Source of the DNA: Mytilinidion resinicola
Taxonomy: Eukaryota; Ascomycota; Dothideomycetes; Mytilinidiales; Mytilinidiaceae
DNA length: 64,000 nucleotides
Direction of reading: 5' to 3'
NCBI RefSeq assembly: GCF_010093595.1
Contig: NW_022985446.1
Location: 1,544,303 to 1,608,302, forward strand
Part shown: positions 55,256-64,000 of the stretch, in pieces
Layout: every line of letters begins with the position of its first letter
How positions within the stretch are numbered: the stretch's first letter is position 1
The notes under the pieces: model-generated
Seen by the model: only the letters and a program-made list of their open reading frames with translations
Told to the model about the DNA's origin: nothing
Database searches by the model: none
Program-made: the position numbers and the translations under genes

Positions 55256-56366
55256 TGGTGGCGTAAGTGACCCTCACCTCCCTCCCGTGCCTCACCCATC
55301 TTCAGATCCTAAATTTGGACAGAAATGGAAATCCGTTTCTTGGAGAAAGTCAATGCCGCAGACCCGTCCGATAAGGAGCGGTGTCATATTGACGTAGAAT
55401 GGCCGCGACCCGGTCTCACTCGATACTATCAACTTGCGCGGCTCCACCATCTGCTACTTCATCCTACCTGACAGTCTCCCACTCGACACCACTCAGGGTT
55501 TCCGGCCTACGTGCCTAGCCAATTACAACTTCTACAGAGAGGGGTTGGGGTACGGTGGCCTACCCTGCCTACCGCTGCCTACTGCTGCCTCTAATTAGTA
55601 CTTATGCCTACGCTCCCTATGTAGTATATAGTCTGCTCGTACGGCTTCACAAATCAAACAGAGTTCACGTCAATTTGCAACCTAAGTACACCCCGCTCAT
55701 CGACGATCAACTCAAACCGAAGAACAAGGTGGGGAAGGGAGCCGCGGATGCACTACCCGCTACTTCGTCCTACCCGCCAGTCTCCCGCTCGTGCCATGGT
55801 TTGCTTGGACGACGACGAGAGTGAAGGAAGATACACGAGGACAAAGAGGCTGGCTCAGGATGCGGCTGTTCAGTTGACTGGAACCAAAAGAACTGAGAGC
55901 GGCGGACAACCTGGTCTATTTCCTCGAAGAGGCTGTGAGTAGATGGATTGGGGGGGAGTTAGTATTTAGAAGAAGCATGTCTCAAGTTACTTAAACGGAC
56001 CTTTCCTGTCACTACTACTGCTCTAACGCGTATGTAAAGCTCTAATGCTCTGTACCCTACACAAATTGGTTCCATAATAATGGTTCCTTAGGGAGTGAGG
56101 AGGAGCTGTAGAGAGCAGGGGGTAACGAGTGAAGTGAAGGTGAAGGCTGGTAGATACAAGCCCTGCAAAGACGGTAGCAGGGCTTCTAGGCTTGGTAAAG
56201 GTGAAGGTGTTAGCTCGTTTAGTCTTCTTCTTTGCCTTAAATAGGTTACAACGTCTAACCCTCTATCTTTGCAACACCTCGCTCACAGCCTTTATTTGGC
56301 TAATTGGCTTATTGGAAGCAAAATCTCACTACTACACCTCACCCGCACCTCACCCGTGCCCTCACC
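55256..56366. other. Relic-rich region, no intact gene
   Basis: A frame at 55555-55824 contains a PLIDDQLKPKNKVGKGAADA segment that matches a minus-strand segment at about 59220-59375 (LLIDDQPKSKNKAGKDTADT), so a piece of the same gene is present twice. A CTGCTACTTCATCCTACCTG / CCGCTACTTCGTCCTACCCG pair lies near 55450 and 55757. About 55960-56065 resembles 58450-58550. Confidence 0.4.
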
Positions 56367-56560
56367 ATGCCGTGAGACCTTCTCTCCCTGCCGAACGAGA
56401 TCCTCATGAAAATTGGGGACGCTTGTCTCCTCGACGACCGCGCCTCGCTGGCCGCCTCCTGCCGCTAGTTCAGGTGGCTGATCGGGGAACACCCCTTCGG
56501 CCGTCCAGGCACTGCGGAGGCCCGGAGCCTATACAACTGCTTCTGCCGATCTGCTGTACG
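56367..56560 (+). pseudogene. F-box protein fragment
   Basis: From ATG 56367 the frame reads Met-Pro-stop, then LLSLPNEILMKIGDACLLDD RASLAASCR, stop, FRWLIGEHPFG. LPNEIL...I...L..D..SL..SCR.FR..I is the F-box (Skp1-binding) signature. Two stops, at 56373-56375 (TGA for expected Arg) and at about 56466 (TAG), disable it. F-box proteins recruit substrates to SCF ubiquitin ligases; only the first ~60 residues remain. Confidence 0.6.
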
Positions 56561-57589
56561 TTTAAGTATTATACAGTGCTATGTTAAGATTAGTGTACTC
56601 ATGCATAGTAATTAGTTCCTGCGCGTTCTGGGTAGAGACCCGCAGCCCGCGCCCTGGTACTGGTGCGCGGCGCACAACCGCTCGCATAGATACCCCTGCA
56701 GCCTGGGTCAAGAATAAAGGTGACAACTACTAGTTTGCAGCACATGAACACGGCTCTAATGCGAAGCTAGCAGCGGACTAGATGTGCAAGTCATCAGTCA
56801 TAAGCGGCAGAGACACGGCCCGTGGTTCGGTGGTAGCTTGTTGGGTCAGATGCCGGAGTTCAAGAGTTATTGCCATACCGAGGCCGAGTATGACGAGATT
56901 GGGCCTAGCACTGTAGGAGGGCTTGCGTTGCTGGGCGGGCTAGGCAGCATTTGGAGCAATGAGTCGGTAGTGAGTGTGCATAGGATGGATAGTGTGGGTG
57001 TTCGGGGTTTGGGTTGGATTTTTTTGAGCTTTGCTTTGTATAATACTATGCACACTTTATGCTCCTTACTTTGTTTAGAACTGTTCTGTAAGTGAAAACT
57101 TGTTATAAGTGAAGAACTTATTAAAAGTAAAAAACTTATAGTAAGTAAAAAACTTATAGTAAGTAAAGGAGGTTTTATAAGTGAAATATAGTTTACTAGT
57201 CGCTCCTTATAATTATAAGTCTAGTAGTACCTAGCTAAAGCTAAGAGTAGTAGTCTAAGTATTGCAAAGGGCTGTTTATTCTAAGAAGTTTAATACTTAT
57301 AAATATGATATATCTTTATGAGAATGTTTGTCCAGATAGAGAAAGCCTATTAGCCGAGCTTGTCCTCTTTGTAAAGTCCGCTCTCCAACCATCAAGAATT
57401 GTGCTTCGTCAACTTGGAAAGAACATCCTCCTACAGTGTATAAAGCAGTATTAAAGCACGATTGTGGTCGCAACAAATCCATGGAATTGCCGTCGTGTTG
57501 ACTCTGCAGTTGCTATCATGGTGGCTCACTAGGCAAGAGGTAGTCTAGTTCCCACCGAGCTAACTTTACGTTGTGTTTCCAGACCAGAG
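56561..57589. other. Intergenic region, in part AT-rich
   Basis: No gene recognised. Short direct repeats of AACTTATAGTAAGTAAAA(A/G) lie at about 57100-57180. The frame at 56784-57095 has no motif. Confidence 0.4.
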
Positions 57590-58000
57590 TGTGGATACGC
57601 GGATATACCTCTACACTGGCTTTATTCTTACCCGCTTGACGCCACCGAAAGGAGTGGCCCAGCTAGTGTGTAGATAGCTAGTCAAACAGCTGTCTAAATC
57701 CCCTACGCAAACATTGACATCAGGTTTCTGGGCTGGTAACTTGGAGACACGGAGATCTTACGGATTGAACCGCGCTCTTGTCCACTCCACGCCACTGTAA
57801 AGCGTAGCCCAGCCAGTAGATAGCTGGCTGGTCAATAGACAGTCAGATTTCCACTGCACCAGCTCCCATGTCGTGCTTATAAGCCATAGGCTTGTATATA
57901 GGGATATCCTACTACACAAGCTCTACCCTTGCCTACCCACCACCGCCGTCAGGGGTAGCCTAGATAGCAGGTGAGCATTCAGTCAAAAGGCAAGCCGATC
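57590..58000. repeat. Three diverged copies of a ~180-bp repeat
   Basis: Units near 57595, 57770 and 57905 share a (C/G)GGATAT(A/C)CT start, a CTTGACGCCACCGAAAGGAG core, a GGCCCAGC(T/C)AG step and a CAG(C/T)(C/T)AGTCAAA end. The same core is seen at 8173 and faintly at 35851. Confidence 0.5.
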
Positions 58001-59189
58001 CGGGGACGTTCAAATTGGGTAGACGTTCTCCTTTTGCGTGAAGACTTTACTTACTTAACCTACATCTTCTACTTACGGTCTGCAGCTAGGGTCTACCATG
58101 CTTCTATTATTCCCCATTTTAACCTTCTTAGAAAATCGCTTGTGTAACTTAGCCAGGCTGGCAAACATAAATCTGCTTACACTTATCGACGACCTCTTGT
58201 GGTATTCTAATGTACTAACAACGACCTGGAAGTCGTGTTCGATCCAGATCACCACGTTTCCTTCCCTGACTTCAATACTGGCATCTTCTCTCTCTTACGT
58301 GAAATTTGGGACTGGATACTTTTAGAGCATGCTACGTCTGCATTAGCTATGAGAGGAACTCTGATAGAGGAGAATGATGTGAAGAATTGGACTGGAATGC
58401 ACAACAGTGAGTGGATTGGACTATAGTTGCCGGTGAGAATCAGTGTTTAGAATGAGAATGCGTCCAGTCACTCAAAAGACCCTTCCTATTGCTACTTGCC
58501 ACTTCTTGAATTCGTACGTACAATTTTAAGGTTTTATACCTACACGGACTGAGTGCTTGGTAGTCGATCTTCAGTCAACTGAGTTTCTTCATTTAATTGC
58601 GGAGAGATTCTCATCCTTTGCTCAAAGTTATCTCCACGTCCACAATCTCTTCGTATAGATATCCAACACCGTCCAGGGTAGCCCTAAGAACTCAACCTTG
58701 CCAGAACAGACGCTTTAATATTCACTTGGCGCCTTCTGTATTAAGCTCCGTGTGTCAGATTACCCCTCGGCTCATGTTTGGAGATGTAATAGGCTGAGAG
58801 AGTGACCCGAGGCAGAGACCAATGAATATGTCCAGCCGTATATCTGAATGACCACTGATGTTAGCATAGCTCAGCCTCTTCACAAACAGCCTGAATTGAT
58901 AGTAAGTCTGAACTAGGAGTTATGATCTTTCAGACCCATCTCGCCCCGTGCAATCCGCTCCGGGCCAGCAGCTGCCTCATCCACGTCAAGGTCTTCTGTC
59001 CCTTGGGATTCTAGTTGACTCAAAGGTAATTCAGCTTGAAGCGAGCATGAACTAAGCTCCTACTCGTACCGATGAACATCCATCGCTCGAATCCCTCCGT
59101 AGCTTCCAAAGCGAGCCCGCCACTCCCGCCGCATTTCTCGGGAAGAGAGTAGCACCACTCACCCAAGGTTCTCGAAGATCAGACAGAGA
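58001..59189. other. Region with a possible coding fragment at 58192-58426
   Basis: The frame around 58235-58426 reads FDPDHHVSFPDFNTGIFSLL and REIWDWILLEHATSALA before TAG; it is protein-like but matched no family I know. The remainder shows no gene. Confidence 0.3.
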
Positions 59190-60064
59190 TGCTTTATGTG
59201 TTCGAGGCAACCATAATAGTGTACGCATCTGCGGCTCTCTTCAAATGAGGAGGGAGACCATCCCACCTGGCTCTGACCGTAGTAGCGTACGTGTCGGCGG
59301 TGTCCTTCCCCGCCTTGTTCTTCGATTTGGGTTGATCGTCGATGAGAAGCGTGCCGTTGATAGCCGGTCCGACGGCAGAGGAAGGGGTTGCTCCGCAGCT
59401 CGCTAGGCCTTACATCTGTAGAGAACCCAAGGCCTGTCTCGTAGGTAGACCTTGCCAGGCTTTGGATTAGAAGAGGGTGCGGCACTCCAGCTTTGCCCAC
59501 ACTTTCTTTGGCTCCGGTTGAGCTTGCGGCATCTTGTAAGATTGCTCCTGTAAGGGACACTGGCCTGCGCTTCGAGTCCCGCAGGCCTGTCTTGGCCAAC
59601 GGGTGTTGCCTCAGCTTGAGCACGAGCTCCGTGCGAGGGGTCTTTGTAGGTCTTGAGGCGGGAAGCGGAGGTAGCACGAGGCCGGGGAATGAAGTAGAAT
59701 GTGGCCAGGCTGGACTACCCAGCGTCGGAAAGCCGGTTAGACACAGCACTAGGAGAGGTAAAGAAGCTGACCATGGCGTAGACCGATTTCGCGGTAGGGG
59801 TGCCAGAAGGGCCGGCTCAGGTGGGAGGGGGGCGTTGATGTTTGGGCGTTTGTTCTTGAAGGAAGGCAGGGAGTGGGCGATCTGCTTGTGTGCAGGCTTG
59901 AAGTCGATGTGGACACAGCGTCGAGGCGCCCTCGCCGTCTCGTGCGTCTCTGGTCGCGTTGTGGGCCTTTCTGGGGGCCTCGAGGTGCTGGGATTGCCGT
60001 TGGCTGGAGGGGCAGGTCAGTGACGAGCGGTGCAAAGGCTGCTTGGAGTACGTACCGTCTGACA
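59190..60064 (-). pseudogene. Hypothetical gene relic with a 5' intron
   Basis: On the minus strand an ATG at 60064 (CCACC before it) starts MSDA, interrupted by an intron at about 60003-60054 (GTACGT donor, CTGAC branch site, CCAG acceptor). The frame continues NGNPSTSRPPERPTTRPETH and then an RRCVHIDFKPAHKQIAHSLP segment for about 80 residues. After about 59790 the protein-like reading moves to another frame (VYAMVSFFTSPSAVSNRLSD, then a stop, then ATFYFIPRPR). A last segment at about 59375-59210 reads LLIDDQPKSKNKAGKDTADT and ends ...TIMVASNT. The family is unknown. Start, intron and protein-like segments suggest a once-real gene broken by small shifts; alternatively a second unseen intron restores the frame. 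Confidence 0.4.
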
Positions 60065-60841
60065 TGGTGGCGTTCTTGTTTTGGTATTGAGGTTGACACT
60101 TGGTGATGGTGGGAGTGTGGCGAAGTGTATCTGCGGTGGGATTTGTTATAGAGGGAGCCCATAACACCTGAATGTCCAGCACGACAGCAATGACGCCGTG
60201 AATTGTCTATTTTCTGACTTAAGTGTTCATGAATCAAGGGATTGAAGTGAATCAAAGAAGACAATTGCTCCTGTCTTGTCGCTTTTTGGGACAGCTCCGG
60301 GGGCTATATCTTACAGACATCAACGTAGGAGACTCGAGGCTGGAGATGAAATGGGAGTTTTAGCTCAGCTCGAGGCGGTGGAGGGATCATCATGCTAGTA
60401 AAGAAAGCAGGTAAACAAGGAGAAGAACTCAATATTCTAATCGCATCTACCTTCACAGGTCCTACTCGCCTCCCCTCAAGGCAATATCTTCGTGGCCTCT
60501 TCAAACATAACAGTCACTTGCGCAAATTGGAAGCGAACAGTTCCTGATTCTCGGTCGAAACCCATGTATCTGGGGCAGAAGGGTGCTAATAACGTCAGCT
60601 GCTTGTGAACGCGCCAATCATAAGGTCATGACTCTCTGTGCTCTATTGCGTGACGTAATTTTTGTTGGGGTAGGTCAAAATCACAACATCCGTGCCGTCC
60701 TGCCGTGCCTCTTCACTCCTCCACCAACCACCAAACCCATCCATCTTGAGCTCTTCACAGCACAGCACTCGCATTCACTCTCCTGGAGGGCATCCTCTCA
60801 ACAGTCTTCCTCGTCCAGGTTCGTAGCTCGTCAGTCACTGC
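60065..60841 (+). promoter_or_regulatory. Likely promoter of the multi-intron transcript
   Basis: No gene. A TGACGTAA bZIP-type (CRE/ATF) site lies at 60651-60658, and a pyrimidine-rich stretch at about 60700-60740 precedes the first exon. Promoter role is inferred from position. Confidence 0.35.
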
Positions 60842-60971
60842 AAGAGTGATAGCGCGCATAGTTGCCGCAGTGTCGGGCGCGCATAGTTGCCGCAGTGTCG
60901 GACGCACAGGTGTGAGACACATTGTCAGAGCTGGTAAGTACTCCCCTCTATCTTCTTCGGGTTTGCTTAAC

Positions 60972-61116
60972 GCGCTCTATATGATGATAAAAATACATTG
61001 GACTTGTTCCAAAGATTGTCGGACTTGTTCCGAAATGAGACCCGCATTTACGTTCTGCAAGAGTCACAATTTTGCAAAGTAGCTTCGCCTCCTCAGGAGC
61101 ACTCCAGGCTGACAAC
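60972..61116 (+). ncRNA. Candidate intronic box C/D RNA, intron 1
   Basis: Box C ATGATGA at 60981-60987, 48 nt into the intron. The only CTGA (61109-61112) coincides with the branch site, so box D is doubtful. Confidence 0.25.
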
Positions 61117-61375
61117 ATCACAGCAGAAGCTTCAGAGCAACCTCTAAAGGCTAGAGATGGGACTATTCGCCCGTCCTTCAATCGTCTACACCACGAAGCG
61201 ACACGCTCACGACGCCCGTGGAGACATCAAACCGAAGCCTCGCACAACATTTTCTCGCTTTCCTTCCATCGAAGACCTCGAATTGTTAGAGATGGTCAAG
61301 TCCAAACCAGGGCGTGTGGATGTACTGTACCTGGTAAGCACACCCAGTCTTTCCCTTCTCAGTCTTCGCGAAGAT

Positions 61376-61462
61376 TGGCGAATATGATGAAACGGTCTTT
61401 TCCTCTTGTCTAATAGGCTGCCGGTGGATGCCTTTGAGAACAAACCACATCTGAACACGCTC
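61376..61462 (+). ncRNA. Candidate intronic box C/D RNA, intron 2
   Basis: Box C ATGATGA at 61384-61390 and box D CTGA at 61451-61454, 61 nt between, a normal size. GCG before and CGC after could form a short terminal stem. An internal GTGGATG could be box C'. Confidence 0.4.
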
Positions 61463-61788
61463 CTTCCCTACAAATCTACATCGCCTCTTCACTCGAGTCT
61501 TAGGCTAACAATGACTTCTTAGAAGCAGCGGGACAGCCTCTGACCTGAACAAGCGCTATCTCCTCCCTCACTCGCTTCTCTACGCCTCGAAAACGAGACC
61601 AATCGTAATGCTCTTGAAGCCCTCGAGCCTGCACGGGCCTCTACCGTTGCCTGATCAGTACCGTCACACAATGCTTTATCGGATATTCGCCACCAAATGC
61701 AGGGCCATATCCCCTCGAGTGCCAACCGGATAGGCGTGAAGTCCATGGTAAGCATTTTCCAATCCTGTCTTTCCCTTTTTTACAGCGC

Positions 61789-61919
61789 TTCGCCATATGA
61801 TGAAGTTCACGTCTTTGTATTGAAAGAGCTGCCGTTGGATGCCCATGAGGTTGCCTTTGGATGCCTCTGAGGTTGACGTTGGATGCTCGTGAGAACAACA
61901 TATTATTCTGAGAATGCCA
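61789..61919 (+). ncRNA. Candidate intronic box C/D RNA, intron 3
   Basis: Box C ATGATGA at 61797-61803; CTGA at 61866-61869 and at 61908-61911. Three copies of a TTGGATGCC(C/T)(A/C)TGAGG-like ~25-bp unit lie between, matching the single GGTGGATGCCTTTGAG of intron 2. Confidence 0.4.
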
Positions 61920-62268
61920 CATTACTACAATCATACGTCACTTCGTCCAGAGTTTTGCGCTAACAATGGTGTCGCGGAAGCGTAGAATCAGTGTCCAAAG
62001 CTGACAATCGCTGCCTTCGGGCCCTTCGCCCGTACTCGTCCTGCTAGCAAGCAGGGCATCTACAGCCCTTCTCGAGACCTCGAACCGATATACATCTTTC
62101 TTCATGTCTTGTTCGACTCTGTTAGAGAACGCTTTCTGGAATATCCCTGGGTGGACCCTCGTGGGCTCAAATTCTGAGACGGATTGTGAGATGGGAGGTG
62201 GGATCGGTGTAGTGCTTCCAGTAAGTGCATCTTCCTGATACCCTCTGCGTATTGCACGCAAACCCTCC

Positions 62269-62440
62269 CTTATAATGTGATAAAACAAGCCAAAACAACC
62301 AAAATGCCCGCGGCTTCTGGCATTTCGATCGGTTCTCTGCTGCTGGTGGGTTGGGCTCGCTACAAGCTGTGCGCCTATGAGAGAAACGTGTCAGTCTTTC
62401 TAATATAGTCGATTTTGGAACACCCCTCAGATTATCGGAA
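62269..62440 (+). ncRNA. Candidate intronic snoRNA, intron 4 (weak)
   Basis: GTGATAA at 62277-62283, 57 nt into the intron, has one mismatch to box C, and no clear CTGA follows. It may be a different RNA class or nothing. Confidence 0.2.
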
Positions 62441-62627
62441 CTAAATAGAAACACCAATCAGCTAACCATGCATTGTAGGACTATAGATACACGAGAGTGG
62501 GAATCCAAAACTGTAGCTTTTACGCTCAACCACGACTCCTTTTGCTCCAAGAGATCCACCACAAATCACTGCGCTGTAAGTGCCACTTTTCTTACGTCCT
62601 CCTTGCGGTGGGTTTATTATACACAAC

Positions 62628-62702
62628 TCCACTTTGTGATGACACAAAATTTGACTACCTTTTTGATTGAGCTGTCCCGCCCATGGGGGCTGATACGCTA
62701 AT
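62628..62702 (+). ncRNA. Candidate intronic box C/D RNA, intron 5
   Basis: Box C GTGATGA at 62636-62642 and box D CTGA at 62691-62694, 48 nt between. No long terminal stem seen. Confidence 0.35.
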
Positions 62703-62907
62703 GATTACAACATTTTGTCTGATTCAGTGGCATCTACACCAAACTGCAACAATTCCCAAAGAAGACCAGTCGGCTGATGACAAGAAGCAGTGCATACGAA
62801 GCGACAGATCCAGCGTGACGCTTCGAGCTAGAATCCCGAGTTCCTCTGCCTCAAGACATCCATGGTGAGTGTTTTCTTATTACACCTGCTTACTGCACAA
62901 ACCTCTA

Positions 62908-63084
62908 TTTACGTCGTGATGACCAAGCAAGCCCCTGGGGCTAATCACCCTAGGGACTAGTAAAAGCAGGCTATAAGGCACCTTCACAGCCATCCTTTGC
63001 GAAGGGGTAGCCCTTTGCGTGTTTCCTCCGGGATCGGTCTGTAGCCTATGAGCACAAACCATTTTAATTTTTCTGAACTAGTCT
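62908..63084 (+). ncRNA. Candidate intronic box C/D RNA, intron 6
   Basis: Box C GTGATGA at 62916-62922; CTGA at 63073-63076. The centre (AAAAGCAGGCTATAAGGCAC) is shared with intron 7. Confidence 0.3.
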
Positions 63085-63256
63085 TTTCTACACGGCACTG
63101 TTATGACCTCTCATGGATATTGGATAGCTAACATCACCTCGCAGTATATGCAAAACTACATATCCAGCATGGCACGTCCATCTAGACTGCGGTTTCCCTC
63201 CATGTTGAAATCCTCATGGTGAGTGATCCCTTTCATTTGTTTATTATCCGAGACCC

Positions 63257-63392
63257 TATCAACAATGATAAAGCCATACGTAAAAAGGGCAAGCTATAAG
63301 GCGCCTCCGCAGTCATACTATTTGAGGGACAGCGTATGCGCACGGCAAACTCTTTCAAACATTCCTTTCACAGTCACTCACTGAGATTGGGT
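63257..63392 (+). ncRNA. Candidate intronic box C/D RNA, intron 7
   Basis: ATGATAA at 63265-63271 (one mismatch to box C) and CTGA at 63381-63384. The centre AGGGCAAGCTATAAGGCGCC resembles intron 6. Confidence 0.3.
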
Positions 63393-63533
63393 AGCTAACA
63401 TCACTCCGCAGGAAGGAAGAAAAATGACTCCCACCGTCGGCCTTATACCGACCAGAACGCCCTGGCCCTTCTGAATGCTTAAGAACAACCCGGTGAGCAT
63501 CATCTCTTTAAAGCCTTCTACTGCCCAGCACCC

Positions 63534-63674
63534 CTACTAGAGTGATGATAATGTAAAAGGTGCTGAGGAACCCCGCGGCTCTCCCCGGTGAGAGGAACAG
63601 CTTCTACAAGTTCTTCTGGGATTGTCTCGTGTGCGGAAGCCGTTGATTAGCCCATCCATTGTCTGACACGATTC
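63534..63674 (+). ncRNA. Candidate intronic box C/D RNA, intron 8
   Basis: Box C GTGATGA at 63542-63548; CTGA at 63663-63666, with an earlier CTGA at about 63563 possibly serving as D'. Confidence 0.35.
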
Positions 63675-64000
63675 CTTTTACACATAACAATCGTAACTAC
63701 TGGCGGAGACTCATTGGCTAACGAGACTGATAGGCCACAGGAGGCGAAGAGTACGATTAATAGCTTTACCCGCGAGGTAGCTCTGGCAGCGTTGGAGTGG
63801 CGGAGACGGATTTGCGCAACGCGGAGGAGTCTTTCAGAGAAGTGTTCAACTGCGTGGAGGTTCGGAGGGCGACGGGCTCGCTACATGCGAAAGTGATATG
63901 AAGGTAGTCCATGGGAGAGTCCCAATTTCAAATCATCATTACGAAGCACTTTCGATTGAATATCCTGCACTGTGTAGAGATGCGCTAAGTGACGCCGCAA

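Larger units (their letters stand above)
60842..63900 (+). ncRNA. Probable snoRNA host transcript with at least eight introns
   Basis: Consensus splice signals define eight introns: 60934-61123, 61334-61522, 61748-61980, 62221-62478, 62576-62727, 62865-63144, 63219-63411 and 63493-63740. Donors are GTAAGT/C or GTGAGT/C, and branch sites are GCTAAC, GCTGAC or GCTAAT followed by AG. At 150-280 bp they are long for this genome (the permease introns are 47-60 bp). The exons are short (74-240 bp) and hold stops in every continuous reading, so the spliced product does not look like a protein. Every intron has an RTGATRA sequence 47-61 nt after its 5' splice site, and most have a CTGA further down. 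This matches box C and box D of intronic C/D snoRNAs. A 25-bp tandem duplication (GCGCATAGTTGCCGCAGTGT) lies in the first exon. Non-coding host genes with intronic snoRNA clusters are known from filamentous fungi. Alternative: a decayed protein gene. Confidence 0.5.

Noticed and set aside
60934..63740. Introner-like elements as the explanation of the similar introns
   Set aside because: Similarity is limited to a box C-like site, splice ends and pairwise blocks; it is not the near-identity along the full length expected for introners.
61157..63896. Multi-exon protein gene reading through the eight introns
   Set aside because: Phase-consistent joining meets stops in at least four exons; only isolated segments look protein-like.

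Overview
The window is a piece of a filamentous ascomycete (Pezizomycotina) nuclear genome. The evidence is short GT-AG introns of about 47-60 bp with CTAAC-type branch points, two HET-domain genes, a fungal NB-ARC/TPR receptor relic, a PHO84-type phosphate permease, a BCS1-like AAA ATPase, and large transposon blocks turned AT-rich by repeat-induced point mutation (RIP). The lineage cannot be named from the sequence alone.

Layout. 1-309: 3' end of a pogo/Fot1-type transposon. 1.2-8.0 kb: four copies of a small two-exon single-pass membrane protein family, then a HET-domain gene. 8.3-30.1 kb: transposon block holding a hairpin-unit tandem array, a minus-strand Ty3/gypsy chromovirus with a 5-bp TSD, a nested pogo element that carries a 671-bp MITE with an 8-bp TSD, a gag relic, a truncated second chromovirus, a plus-strand gypsy element with mismatched flanks, and a truncated pogo element. 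32.3-35.8 kb: a decayed copy of the membrane-protein gene, its downstream promoter and the first codons of the first HET gene, joined to a different HET gene; a TA-flanked MITE sits in that promoter. 36.4-43.2 kb: a MITE, a poly-C tract, the phosphate permease (minus, 4 exons) and the BCS1-like ATPase. 43.2-53.3 kb: two inverted arms of about 600 bp flanking a RIP-decayed NLR relic that contains an assembly gap; one arm is split by a Copia element with TSD TATTT. 53.3-60.1 kb: fragments of ordinary genes (possible RPB11, glutamate 5-kinase, F-box, unknown). 60.8-63.9 kb: a transcript with at least eight introns and non-coding exons. Each intron carries an RTGATRA box about 47-61 nt from its 5' splice site, as expected for an intronic box C/D snoRNA host gene.

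How the parts fit. HET domains and NB-ARC/TPR receptors are the standard parts of fungal non-self recognition and programmed cell death. The small membrane protein family found directly upstream of both HET genes is the best candidate here for an undescribed component. One copy (5466-5853) is intact, and its unit of membrane gene plus promoter plus HET start has been duplicated. The permease and ATPase are ordinary single-copy genes between the accessory blocks. No expression or database evidence was available; family assignments rest on motifs read by eye.
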